Source: Actinocorallia aurantiaca (lineage in GTDB: Bacteria; Actinomycetota; Actinomycetes; Streptosporangiales; Streptosporangiaceae). Taken from it: 64,000 bases of DNA. The notes beneath the pieces were generated by a model. The model worked only from the letters and a program-made list of their open reading frames with translations, was not told where the DNA came from and ran no database searches. Both the position numbers and the translations under genes were made by a program. This document shows positions 16,109-24,824 of the stretch, in pieces (within the stretch, counting starts at the first letter, position 1; each line of letters starts with the position of its first letter). Location: the NCBI RefSeq assembly GCF_039533685.1, contig NZ_BAAATZ010000003.1:124001-188000 (forward strand), read 5' to 3'.

Positions 16109-17931
16109 ACCGGCCCGGATGCGCCCACCAGGTCTTCGAGTACTGGGCCGTCCGGACGCCCGACCGGATCGCCGTCTCCGGCCCCGACGGGCGGATCACC
16201 TACCGGGAGCTCGACGGCCGCGCCGACGCGCTGGCCGCCGAGCTCCGGTCGCGCGGCGTGGGCCCTGAGACCGTGGTGGGCGTCGTGCCGGACCATCCCG
16301 GCCAGTTCCCGCTGGCGGCGCTGGCGGTGTGGAAGGCGGGGGGCGCCTATGTGCCGCTGGGACCGCGCCTGCCCGCCGGCCGGGTGGCGGCGATCCTGGC
16401 CGGCGGGGTGCGGATCGTGCTGGCGGGTGCCGACACGGCGGGCGTCCTCGCCGGGTTCACGGGTGAGGTCGTCAGCCTGACCGCCGCCTACCGCCGGTCC
16501 ACGGGAGGGCGGGAAGGGACGGTGCCAGAGGCGAAGAACCTGGCGTACGTCCTGTTCACGTCCGGCTCGACCGGAGAGCCGAAGGGCGTGCTCATCGAGC
16601 ACGCCGGGGTGGTGAATCTCGCGGGAGCCCTGCGGCGTCTCTACGGCGATCTGGAGGGCTCCCGCGTGTTCCAGTTCGCTCCGCCCACGTTTGATGCGTG
16701 GGTCTGGGAACTGGCCATGAGCCTTCTCAACGGCGGGACGCTGTGCGTACGCGCGGACGACGCACCCCTGTACGGGTCCGCGCTCTCCGACGAGCTGCGC
16801 AGGTGTTCGGCCACCCACCTGTCGGCCTCGCCGTCCCTGCTGGCCACGCTCCCGGTGGAGGACACGCCGCCGGCGGCGACCCTGACGGCGGGCGGCGAGG
16901 CGCTGCCGGAGTCCCTGGTCGGGCGCTGGGGCTCGAAGGTGCGGTTCTTCAACGCCTACGGGCCGACCGAGTGCACCGTGGGGGCCACCGCGGCCCTGTG
17001 CGGCGACCGCCCGGGGCCGCCCCCGATCGGGACGCCGCTGGAAGGCGTGGAGGTGCACGTCCTGGACGGGCGGGGCCGTCCGGCCGGGGAAGGAGAGACC
17101 GGCGAGGTGTACATCGGCGGCGCGGGAGTGGCGCGCGGATACCTGGACCTGCCCTCCGCGACGGCCGCCCGGTTCGTCCCCGACCATCTGTCCGGACGCC
17201 CCGGTGCGCGGCTGTACCGGACCGGTGATCTGGCGTTGCGGCTGCCCGACGGGAACCTGGAGTTCCGCGGCCGCGCCGACCGTCAGCTCAAGATCCGGGG
17301 CTACCGGATCGAGCCCGCCGAGGTCGAGGAGGCGCTGCGGCGCCACCCCCGGGTGACGGGAGCCGTGGTCGGCGCGCACGAGCGTCCCGGGATGGACCGG
17401 CGTCTGGTCGCCTGGGTCGAGACGGCGGCGGGCGCGCCGGTGACGGTGGACGAGCTGCGCGGGTTCCTGCGCGCGGACAAGCCCGACCATCTGATCCCCT
17501 CGATCTTCGTGGTGCTGCCGCGTCTCCCGCTGACCCCCCACGGAAAGGTGGACCACACCGCGCTCCCGGTGCCGGAACGCGCCCGCCCCCTGATCGGCGC
17601 GGGCTACGTGGCACCGAGCGGGACCACCCAGGACGCGCTCGCCCGAATGTGGGCCGAGCTGCTGCTCCTGGACAGGGTGGGCGCCGACGACGACTTCTCC
17701 TTCCTGGGCGGCACCTCGCTGGACCTGCTCCGGCTCCAGGAGGGGGTCGCCGCGCGCTGGGGCGTCCGGTTGTCCGCGGCGGAGCTGCTGGTGGCCCGCA
17801 CCGTCCGGCTGCTGGCCGCCCGGCTCGACGGAGGCCCGCGACGGGACCGGTCACCGGACGAGCACGCGGACCGGCGCGCGGACCGGCGGACCGAGTCCCT
17901 GCACCTGCTCCGACAGCGGAGGCTGCGATGA
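16105..17931 (+). CDS. Stand-alone NRPS loading module (A-PCP)
   Basis: 608 residues: adenylation domain (about 8-485) and carrier domain (about 505-575), no condensation domain. A3 LFTSGSTGEPKG, A5 NAYGPTE, A7 YRTGDLALRLPDG, A10 PLTPHGKVD with Lys481; phosphopantetheine Ser538 in LGGTSLD. By-eye specificity code D197 A198 W201 S240 L260 A262 A284 V292 G293 K481 (DAWSLAAVGK) is closest to Phe/aromatic codes (DAWTIAAICK). It should activate an aromatic amino acid and hand it to the next protein's KS. The Arg/Asp-rich tail (575-608) may dock to the PKS. ATGA overlaps on both sides. Confidence 0.92.
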   Translation: MNRPGCAHQVFEYWAVRTPDRIAVSGPDGRITYRELDGRADALAAELRSRGVGPETVVGVVPDHPGQFPLAALAVWKAGGAYVPLGPRLPAGRVAAILAGGVRIVLAGADTAGVLAGFTGEVVSLTAAYRRSTGGREGTVPEAKNLAYVLFTSGSTGEPKGVLIEHAGVVNLAGALRRLYGDLEGSRVFQFAPPTFDAWVWELAMSLLNGGTLCVRADDAPLYGSALSDELRRCSATHLSASPSLLATLPVEDTPPAATLTAGGEALPESLVGRWGSKVRFFNAYGPTECTVGATAALCGDRPGPPPIGTPLEGVEVHVLDGRGRPAGEGETGEVYIGGAGVARGYLDLPSATAARFVPDHLSGRPGARLYRTGDLALRLPDGNLEFRGRADRQLKIRGYRIEPAEVEEALRRHPRVTGAVVGAHERPGMDRRLVAWVETAAGAPVTVDELRGFLRADKPDHLIPSIFVVLPRLPLTPHGKVDHTALPVPERARPLIGAGYVAPSGTTQDALARMWAELLLLDRVGADDDFSFLGGTSLDLLRLQEGVAARWGVRLSAAELLVARTVRLLAARLDGGPRRDRSPDEHADRRADRRTESLHLLRQRRLR

Positions 17932-20900
17932 CATCCGGAACCGACATCGCCGTGGTGGGCATGGCCTGCCGGTTTCCCCAGGCCCCTGATGTCGCCGCGT
18001 ACTGGCGGCTCATCGCCTCGGGAAGGGAGGGGATCACCCGGCCGGGCCCGGAGGGGCTGCGGCGCGCGGGCGCGAGCGCCGAGCGCCTCGCCGATCCGCG
18101 GCTGGTGGGTGCGGGCGGGGTCGTCGAGGACGGAGAGGACTTCGACGCCGCGTTCTTCGGCTACTCGGCGCGTGAGGCCGCCCTGATGGACCCCCAGCAG
18201 CGCATGTTCCTGGAGACCGCCTGGCACGCCCTGGAGGACGCGGGCCACGCCCCGGCCCTGTTCCCCGGGCGGATCGGCGTCTACGGCGGGCAGACGGTGA
18301 GCACGCACCGTCCTGTGGGCCTGGACGACTTCCTGGGCGATGTCGGCGCGTCACTGCTGTCCGCCAACGACAAGGACTTCCTGACCACACGGGTCTCCTA
18401 CAAGCTGGGGCTCACCGGTCCGAGCGTCAACGTGCAGGCGGCCTGCGCGACGTCTCTGGTCGCCGTCCACTTCGCCGCCCAGGCGCTGCTGACGTACGAG
18501 TGCGATATGGCCTTGGCCGGCGGTGTCTCGTGGAGCCGGTCACGGCAGCTGGGCTACCTGCACCAGCCGGGGAGCACGCTGTCGGCGGACGGGCGGGTGC
18601 GACCCTTCGACCGCGATGCCTCGGGGTTCGTCCCGGCCGACGGCGCCGGGATCGTCGTGCTGCGCAGGCTCGCCGACGCGCTGGACGACGGCGACCGGAT
18701 CCACGCGGTGATCAAGGGCAGTGCCCTCAACAACGACGGCTCGGACAAACCCAGCTACGCCGCCCCCTCGACGGCGGCGCAGGAGCGGGTGATCCGGGAC
18801 GCGCTGGCCGTGGCCGGGGTCGAGCCCGGCACGGTCGGGTACGTCGAGGCGCACGGCACCGCGACGGCCATCGGCGACGTCGTCGAGTTCAGCGCCCTGT
18901 CGCGGGTCTACGAGGGCGGGTGTGCGATCGGCTCGGTCAAGGCGAACATCGGGCACGCCGACGCCGCGGCCGGAGTCGCGGGCCTCATCAAGGCGGTCCT
19001 GATGCTGCGTTACGGGTTCCTCCCGCCGTGCCCGAACTTCCGTGCTCCCAACCCGGACCTGCCCTTCGTCGAGGGGAGCCTCCGTCTCCCGCTCACCGAG
19101 GGAGAGGACTGGCCGCGCGGCGGGCCACCGCGCCGGGCGGCGGTGAGCGCCTTCGGGGTCGGCGGCACCAACGCGCACGTGATCCTCCAGGAGGCCCCGC
19201 CCCCGGTGCCCGCCGGACCGGCGCGTCCCTGGCGGCTTCTGACGCTGTCGGCCCATGACGCCCGTGCCCTGGCGGAGGTCGCCGACTCCTGCGCGACGTT
19301 CCTGGAGGGGAACCCGGAGACGGACCTCGCCGACGTCGCCTGGACGCTGGCCGCCGGGCACCGGTTCACCCGGCGGTTCGCCGGGGTGTTCCGGGACGGC
19401 GATGACGCGGCGCGTGCCCTGCGCGCCTTCGCCCGGCGAAGCGGGCCGGGTCCCGTCCCCGGCCGCGGTCCCGCCGTCCTCATGTTCCCCGGAGCCGAGG
19501 CCCGGTACGCCGGGATGGGCCGTGACCTGTACGAGTGGTCGGACGTGTTCCGCGATGGCGCGGACGAGTGCCTGCGGTACGCCGGGAGCCCCGCGGTCCG
19601 TGACGCGCTGCTGTCCGCCCACGCGAAGGACGAGGCGGCGGACCCGCGCTCCGGCATGCCCGCGCTGCTCGCCGCCGAGATCGCCCTCGGACGGCTGCTG
19701 ATCTCCCTGGGCATCCGTCCCGGCGCCGTCATGGGCCGTGGCCTCGGCGAGTACGCCGCGGCGAACTTCGCCGGCGTCCTCTCCCTGCCCGACGCGATGA
19801 GGCTGGCCGCCGGGCACGCGGAGACGCGGTGCGGGGGCCCGGTGGACGCGTTCCGGAAGCTGCTCTCCGACATCCGGTTGGAGACGCCGACGACGCCGCT
19901 GGTGGTGGACGGGGATCCGACCGATCCCGGGTACTGGGCGAACGCCGTCGACTCCTCCTCTTCCTCCTCCTTTGCCCGGAGGCTCGACCGGGTCCTGGAG
20001 ACACACCCCGCGGCGCTGGTGGAGACCGGGCCCGGGAGCGGTCTGACCACCCTGGCCGAAGAGCACGCGTCCGTTCGCGAAGCGCCGGCCATCGTTGGCG
20101 CGGCCCGCCACGAGCCCGAGCGCGACGGCAGGGCGGCGCTCCTGGAGGCGGCGGGCCGGTTGTGGGCGGCGGGCCTGGACGTCGACCTGACCGCCCTGTT
20201 CCCCGGCGAGCGCCGGTCCCGCATCCCGTTCGCCCGCTACCCCTTCGCCCGGGTGCCGCTGCCCTTGGAACCCGCCGCCCGCCGGTCCGGGCGCCGCCCC
20301 GCCGACTGGCTGTACGGGGTGGGCTGGCGCCGCTCGATGGACGTCGCCGTCCGCGGTCCGGAGGATCCGGCGGGATTGCGCTGGGTGGTGCTCTCGGACG
20401 GCTCCGCGCTGGCGCGGCGGACGGTCGACGCGCTGCGCGGCCAGGGGGCGGAGCCGCTCGTGGCGACCGCGGGCGGGGAGTTCCGCGTCCTGTCGCCGGA
20501 CGCGTGCACCGTCGACTCGGCCAGGCCCGAGCAGTACGCCCGGCTGCTGGACCTCGCCGGCCGGGCGGAGGTCCTGCGGATCATGGACCTGTGGTCGGGA
20601 TGGGAGCCGCAGGAGGACGGTTCCGCCCTGGCCGCCACGATCGGGTTGGCCCGCGCGGCGCGTGGGCGCGAGGGCCGTCTGGAGGTCTGCGTCGTCACGC
20701 GCGGGGCCTACCGGATCATCGGAGGCGAGCCGATCGTCCCTGCGGCGGCGGGCGTCCACGCGGCGGCCAGGAGCCTGGCCCTGGAGGAGCCGCGGGTCTC
20801 GGTGCGGTGCGTGGACCTCGACTCCGACCCGCCGCCGATGGACGACCTCCTCACCGAGTTCGCCCGCCCGGACGGCGAGAACCCCGTCGGCTACCGCACG

Positions 20901-22007
20901 GGCCGCAGGTGGATACGCGAGTTCCGGCCCCTGGCAGCCGACCGCCTGCCTGCCCCGCCCCTGCGCGAGCGCGGTACCTATCTGGTCACCGGGGGGCTGG
21001 GCGGGGTCGGGCTGGCCGTCGCCCATCATCTGGCCGGGAGCCACCGGGCCAGGCTGGTGCTGCTCGGACGCGACGTGGAGCGCCCCGGCATCGCGGCGGT
21101 CCTGGAGGGGATACGCCGCGCGGGCGGCGAGGCGCTGGTCCGCGGCGTCGACGTGGCGGACCGCGCCGGGCTCGAGGAGGTCCTCCGGGAGACCCGGCGA
21201 CGGTTCGGCGCCGTCCACGGGATCGTGCACGCGGCGGGCGTAGCGGGCACGGGGACGCTGCGCTCCGCACGCCGCGAGGACGTCGCCGACGCGCTCCGGG
21301 CCAAGGCGGCGGGCACGCGCGCGTTGATCGACGCGCTGGCCGCACGGGGCGAGGAGCCCGACTTCCTGGTCCTGTTCTCCTCGCTGGCGGCGCTCTCCGG
21401 CGCACCCGGGCAGGGCTGCTACGCGGCGGCCAACGCCTGTCTCGACGCCATGGCCGCCCGTGCGCCGTTCCCGGCGCTGTCGGTCAACTGGGACCGGTGG
21501 CGCGGTCTGGGCATGGCCGCGGGCCCGGCCGACGGGAACGACGGGAGCCCGATCACGCCGGGCATGGAGCCGGACGAAGCCCTCACCGCCTTCGGCCTCG
21601 CGCTGGCCGCGCTGCCCCTCGGGCACGTGGCCGTGGCCACGGCCGCCCCCGACGACCTGTTCCGGCTGATGTCGTCCAGGGATCCGCACCGGCGACGCGT
21701 CCCGGACGAGAACGCCGCGCCGCCCGCCGCGAGGATGGCCCGGCCGGACCTGCCCGCCGCCCACCTGGCGCCGCGGACCGGGCTGGAGAAGTGGGTGGTC
21801 TCGGTGTGGGAGGAGGTCCTCGGGGTCGAAGGCATCGGGGTCCACGACGACTTCTTCGACCTCGGCGGCCACTCGGTCATCGCGCTGGACATCATCCAGC
21901 AGTGCAAGGAGCACCTCGGTGCCGAGGTCCCCGTGCAGACGCTGTTCACCGAGCCGACGGCGGAGGCGTTCGCGCGGGTACTGGCCGCGGCGGGGGTGCC
22001 GGAATGA
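17928..22007 (+). CDS. Type I PKS module KS-AT(degenerate)-KR-ACP
   Basis: 1359 residues. KS (about 6-425) keeps Cys173, His309 and His343, but in unusual contexts (AACATS, HGTAT). The AT remnant (about 515-780) has GRGLG at 603-607 in place of GHSxG, so no catalytic Ser, and jumps from LAAGHAETRCGG (628-637) to RLETPTTPLVV, skipping the ferredoxin-like subdomain with its catalytic His and YASH-type motif; the post-AT YPF motif (771-773) survives. KR: psi part about 798-1000, GGLGGVG (1022-1028), Ser1152, Tyr1165, Asn1169. ACP: Ser1316 in LGGHS. No DH or TE. The module should extend an aminoacyl starter once and reduce to a beta-alcohol, with malonyl loaded in trans. Confidence 0.93.
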   Translation: MTSGTDIAVVGMACRFPQAPDVAAYWRLIASGREGITRPGPEGLRRAGASAERLADPRLVGAGGVVEDGEDFDAAFFGYSAREAALMDPQQRMFLETAWHALEDAGHAPALFPGRIGVYGGQTVSTHRPVGLDDFLGDVGASLLSANDKDFLTTRVSYKLGLTGPSVNVQAACATSLVAVHFAAQALLTYECDMALAGGVSWSRSRQLGYLHQPGSTLSADGRVRPFDRDASGFVPADGAGIVVLRRLADALDDGDRIHAVIKGSALNNDGSDKPSYAAPSTAAQERVIRDALAVAGVEPGTVGYVEAHGTATAIGDVVEFSALSRVYEGGCAIGSVKANIGHADAAAGVAGLIKAVLMLRYGFLPPCPNFRAPNPDLPFVEGSLRLPLTEGEDWPRGGPPRRAAVSAFGVGGTNAHVILQEAPPPVPAGPARPWRLLTLSAHDARALAEVADSCATFLEGNPETDLADVAWTLAAGHRFTRRFAGVFRDGDDAARALRAFARRSGPGPVPGRGPAVLMFPGAEARYAGMGRDLYEWSDVFRDGADECLRYAGSPAVRDALLSAHAKDEAADPRSGMPALLAAEIALGRLLISLGIRPGAVMGRGLGEYAAANFAGVLSLPDAMRLAAGHAETRCGGPVDAFRKLLSDIRLETPTTPLVVDGDPTDPGYWANAVDSSSSSSFARRLDRVLETHPAALVETGPGSGLTTLAEEHASVREAPAIVGAARHEPERDGRAALLEAAGRLWAAGLDVDLTALFPGERRSRIPFARYPFARVPLPLEPAARRSGRRPADWLYGVGWRRSMDVAVRGPEDPAGLRWVVLSDGSALARRTVDALRGQGAEPLVATAGGEFRVLSPDACTVDSARPEQYARLLDLAGRAEVLRIMDLWSGWEPQEDGSALAATIGLARAARGREGRLEVCVVTRGAYRIIGGEPIVPAAAGVHAAARSLALEEPRVSVRCVDLDSDPPPMDDLLTEFARPDGENPVGYRTGRRWIREFRPLAADRLPAPPLRERGTYLVTGGLGGVGLAVAHHLAGSHRARLVLLGRDVERPGIAAVLEGIRRAGGEALVRGVDVADRAGLEEVLRETRRRFGAVHGIVHAAGVAGTGTLRSARREDVADALRAKAAGTRALIDALAARGEEPDFLVLFSSLAALSGAPGQGCYAAANACLDAMAARAPFPALSVNWDRWRGLGMAAGPADGNDGSPITPGMEPDEALTAFGLALAALPLGHVAVATAAPDDLFRLMSSRDPHRRRVPDENAAPPAARMARPDLPAAHLAPRTGLEKWVVSVWEEVLGVEGIGVHDDFFDLGGHSVIALDIIQQCKEHLGAEVPVQTLFTEPTAEAFARVLAAAGVPE

Positions 22008-22807
22008 GCGCCGGTCCCACCACCGATCCGCGCTCGTGGTTCCGCGGGAACCGGCGCGTGCCACGACCTCGGCTGCGGCTGGTGTGCTTTCCCCACGCGG
22101 GCGGCGGTCCTCACCTGTTCCGCACCTGGCCGTCCCATCTGCCGGAGGACGTCGAAGTCCTCGCGGTGTGTTATCCGGGCCGCCAGGACCGGCTGTCCGA
22201 GCCGGGCATCGACCGGATGGAGCCGCTGGCCGACCTGATCAGCCGCGCGCTGTCGGAGCGCGCCGACGTCCCCCTCGCCCTGTTCGGCCACAGCATGGGC
22301 GCCCTGGTCGCCTACGAGGTCGCGGTCCGCCTGCCGGGGGACGCCGTGTCGGCGCTGCTGGTGTCCGCGCATCCCGCGCCGCACCGGATGCCCCCGCCGT
22401 CGGCGGAGCCGCCGACCGACGACGAGCTCCTGCACGCGATGGCCGGGCTCGGCGGCACCGACCCCGCGCTCCTCGCACACGAGGGGATGCGCGATCTGGT
22501 CCTGCCCGCCCTGCGCGCCGACCACGAGCTGCTGCGCGCCTACCGCCCCCGGAACCCGGCCGTGGTGGACATCCCCGTCACCGGCTACCTGGGTGAGGAC
22601 GACCCGCTGGCCGGGCCGCCGGACCTGGCGGCCTGGGCCGACCTGACCACCGGCGGCTTCGGCACCTGCGTCCTGCCCGGCGGGCACTTCTACCTCGTTC
22701 CGGCGGAGCGGGAGCTCGTGACGGACATGAGCGCTCGCCTCGCGCAGCTCCCCCCGCGCCTCGCACGCCCGCGGTCCGATCCCAGGGAGACCAGCCCATG
22801 TCCATGA
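22004..22807 (+). CDS. Type II thioesterase (RifR/GrsT type)
   Basis: 267 residues, alpha/beta hydrolase. CFPHAGGG near the N terminus, nucleophile in GHSMGA, Asp in GEDDPLAG region and His in PGGHFYLV. Such enzymes clear mis-primed carrier domains; because the PKS ends in ACP without its own thioesterase, this one may also release the product. ATG overlaps the PKS stop; its own 3' end overlaps the next P450 by 10 bp. Confidence 0.93.
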   Translation: MSAGPTTDPRSWFRGNRRVPRPRLRLVCFPHAGGGPHLFRTWPSHLPEDVEVLAVCYPGRQDRLSEPGIDRMEPLADLISRALSERADVPLALFGHSMGALVAYEVAVRLPGDAVSALLVSAHPAPHRMPPPSAEPPTDDELLHAMAGLGGTDPALLAHEGMRDLVLPALRADHELLRAYRPRNPAVVDIPVTGYLGEDDPLAGPPDLAAWADLTTGGFGTCVLPGGHFYLVPAERELVTDMSARLAQLPPRLARPRSDPRETSPCP

Positions 22808-24006
22808 CGTCCGAGATGCCGTTGCCGGTGCGACGCGGCGGCCTGTGCCCCTTCAGTCCGGCCGAGGAGTTCCGCGCGCTGCGCTCGTCGGAGCCGGTGT
22901 GCCGGACCACGCTGCCCGGCGGAGAGCCCTCCTGGGTGATCACGCGGTACGCCGACGTCCGCCGCGTCCTGGGCGACACCGCCTCCTTCAGCAACATCGC
23001 CGCGGGCCAGGGGCCGATGCCGCCGCCGCGGCCGGAGTCCCGGGAGATCCCGCCCCCGCAGGAGGGCTTCTTCGTCGCCTACGACCCGCCCGAGCACACC
23101 CGGCTGCGGCGGATGGTCTCCAGCGCGTTCACGATGCGCCGCCTCAGCCGTCTGCACTCCTACGTCGACTCGGTCGTCGCCGAGCACCTGGACGCCATGG
23201 AGGCGGCAGGTCCGCCCGTCGACCTGGTCCAGGCGCTCGCGCTGCCCCTGCCGTCGTCGGTGATCTCCGAGCTGCTCGGCGTCCCGCACGCCGACCGTGC
23301 CGAGCTCCACCGGATCGGCGCCATGCTGTTCGACCTGACCACGCCCCCGGCCGCGCAGGCCGCCAACTTCGACCATGTTCGCGCCTTCATGCGCGACCTG
23401 ATCGCCCATGAGCGCGCCGTGCCCGGTGACGGCCTGATCGGCATGCTGCTGCGCGAGCACGGCGAGGACCTCTCCGACGGGGAGATGACCGGCATCTGCA
23501 GCCTGCTGCTGGTCGCCGGGTACGAGACGACCGCCAAGATGATCGCGCTCGGCGTGTTGCTGCTGCTGCGGCATCCGGAGCAGCTCGCCATCCTGCGCGA
23601 CCGCCCGGAGCTGACCGCCGGCGCCGTCGAGGAGATGCTCCGCTACCTCTCGGTCGTGCACTACGGGTTCGTCCTGACCGCCACCCGTGATGTGACGATC
23701 CAGGGGTGCCGCATCCGCGCGGGCGACTACGTGATGTGCGCCCTGCCCTCGGCCAACCGGGACGAGGCGCTGGTCCCGGACCCCGACCGCTTCGACGTCA
23801 CCCGGAGGCCCGTGCCGCACCTGGCGTTCGGCTACGGCGCACACCATTGCGTGGGCGCGGCGCTCGCCCGCATAGAACTGCGCGCCTGCCTCCCCGCCCT
23901 CTTCGGCCGGTTCCCGGACCTCCACCTCGCCGTAGATCCGGAGGAAGTGGTCTTCGAGACACATTCCGCCGTCTACGGCGTCAGGTCCCTGCCAGTCGCC
24001 TGGTGA
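22798..24006 (+). CDS. Cytochrome P450 (cluster P450 2)
   Basis: 402 residues with canonical motifs: I-helix VAGYETT, ExxR in EEMLRYL, heme loop FGYGAHHCVGAALAR. It is translationally coupled to the thioesterase (ATG at 22798 or 22804, inside the previous gene), so it belongs to the operon and probably hydroxylates or desaturates the assembled intermediate. An AT-rich gap follows, so the operon may end here. Confidence 0.93.
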   Translation: MSMTSEMPLPVRRGGLCPFSPAEEFRALRSSEPVCRTTLPGGEPSWVITRYADVRRVLGDTASFSNIAAGQGPMPPPRPESREIPPPQEGFFVAYDPPEHTRLRRMVSSAFTMRRLSRLHSYVDSVVAEHLDAMEAAGPPVDLVQALALPLPSSVISELLGVPHADRAELHRIGAMLFDLTTPPAAQAANFDHVRAFMRDLIAHERAVPGDGLIGMLLREHGEDLSDGEMTGICSLLLVAGYETTAKMIALGVLLLLRHPEQLAILRDRPELTAGAVEEMLRYLSVVHYGFVLTATRDVTIQGCRIRAGDYVMCALPSANRDEALVPDPDRFDVTRRPVPHLAFGYGAHHCVGAALARIELRACLPALFGRFPDLHLAVDPEEVVFETHSAVYGVRSLPVAW

Positions 24007-24121
24007 ACGGTTGTTCCCCGCAGATTTGTGAATAGTAGATATTTGACTCTTCTCCCATTTTTGGGCGCTTCATCGAGGGTAAGTCGAATATTGAGAAAAT
24101 CACCAAGAAAACGGAGGAAAA

Positions 24122-24667
24122 ATGGTTTCCGCAACTGTTTCCAAGAAGGCCGACCGCTGGTTCGAGGCGACGGACATCAACGGCGACGGCCAGATCCAGC
24201 GCAGTGACCTGAGGGCTCTCGGCGAGCGGATCCTGACCCACTTCGGGCACAACGTGGACTCCGCCAAGGGCCGGAAGCTCCTCCAGGCGTACGACCGCTC
24301 CTGGGAGTACATCGCGAGTGCCATGGACATGGACCGGGACGAGGCGATCTCCAAGGAGGAGTTCCGCGTCTACATGGACGAGAAGGCCGACCGGAAGAAC
24401 GCCGACAAGGCGCTCCGCCCGGTCACCGACGCGGAATTCGCCGCGGCCGACGTCGACGACGACGGTTACCTTTCCCGTGACGAGTACGCGGAACTGCTGC
24501 GCGCCTTCAACGTGAAGGACCAGGACGCCCACGTCGGCGCCGAGGCCATCGACACCGACAGAGACGGGAGGATCAGTCCCGAAGAGTACTTCCGGGCCTG
24601 CCGCGACCTCTTCGCCGGTGGCGAGAACCTCGGCGAGCGCTCCGGCCAGGTCTTCGGCCGGCTGTAG
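24122..24667 (+). CDS. Four-EF-hand calcium-binding protein (calerythrin-like)
   Basis: 181 residues, cytoplasmic. Four EF loops begin with Asp and end with Asp/Glu: DINGDGQIQRSD, DMDRDEAISKEE (lacking the central Gly), DVDDDGYLSRDE and DTDRDGRISPEE. Size and spacing match actinomycete calerythrin-type proteins. ACGGAGG lies just before the ATG, and the upstream 115 bp is AT-rich, suggesting its own promoter. A strong terminator follows at 24694. Some actinomycete natural-product clusters carry such a gene, but a function in this pathway is not shown. Confidence 0.93.
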   Translation: MVSATVSKKADRWFEATDINGDGQIQRSDLRALGERILTHFGHNVDSAKGRKLLQAYDRSWEYIASAMDMDRDEAISKEEFRVYMDEKADRKNADKALRPVTDAEFAAADVDDDGYLSRDEYAELLRAFNVKDQDAHVGAEAIDTDRDGRISPEEYFRACRDLFAGGENLGERSGQVFGRL

Positions 24668-24693
24668 GCACCTGCCGCAGATCGGGTGCGCCC

Positions 24694-24727
24694 GGTGGTG
24701 GCCGGTCCCTGTCGGCCACCACCTTTT
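24694..24727 (+). terminator. Rho-independent terminator after the EF-hand gene
   Basis: Perfect 11-bp stem GGTGGTGGCCG/CGGCCACCACC with an 8-base loop, followed by TTTT. It ends the plus-strand transcripts and separates the biosynthetic cluster from the convergent RiPP operon. Confidence 0.88.
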
Positions 24728-24824
24728 CACCCGACGCAGGTCCACGTGGTCATGGCGGTAGCCGTGTGCCCGAGCGGACGGCCGCGATGCCGTGTACGTG
24801 GCCAGGAGCATTCGCGGCCGGGGC

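Noticed and set aside
18540..22064. 1174-codon open frame antisense to the PKS
   Set aside because: Composition is Arg/Gly/Gln-rich without motifs, while the plus strand has KS, KR and ACP motifs throughout.
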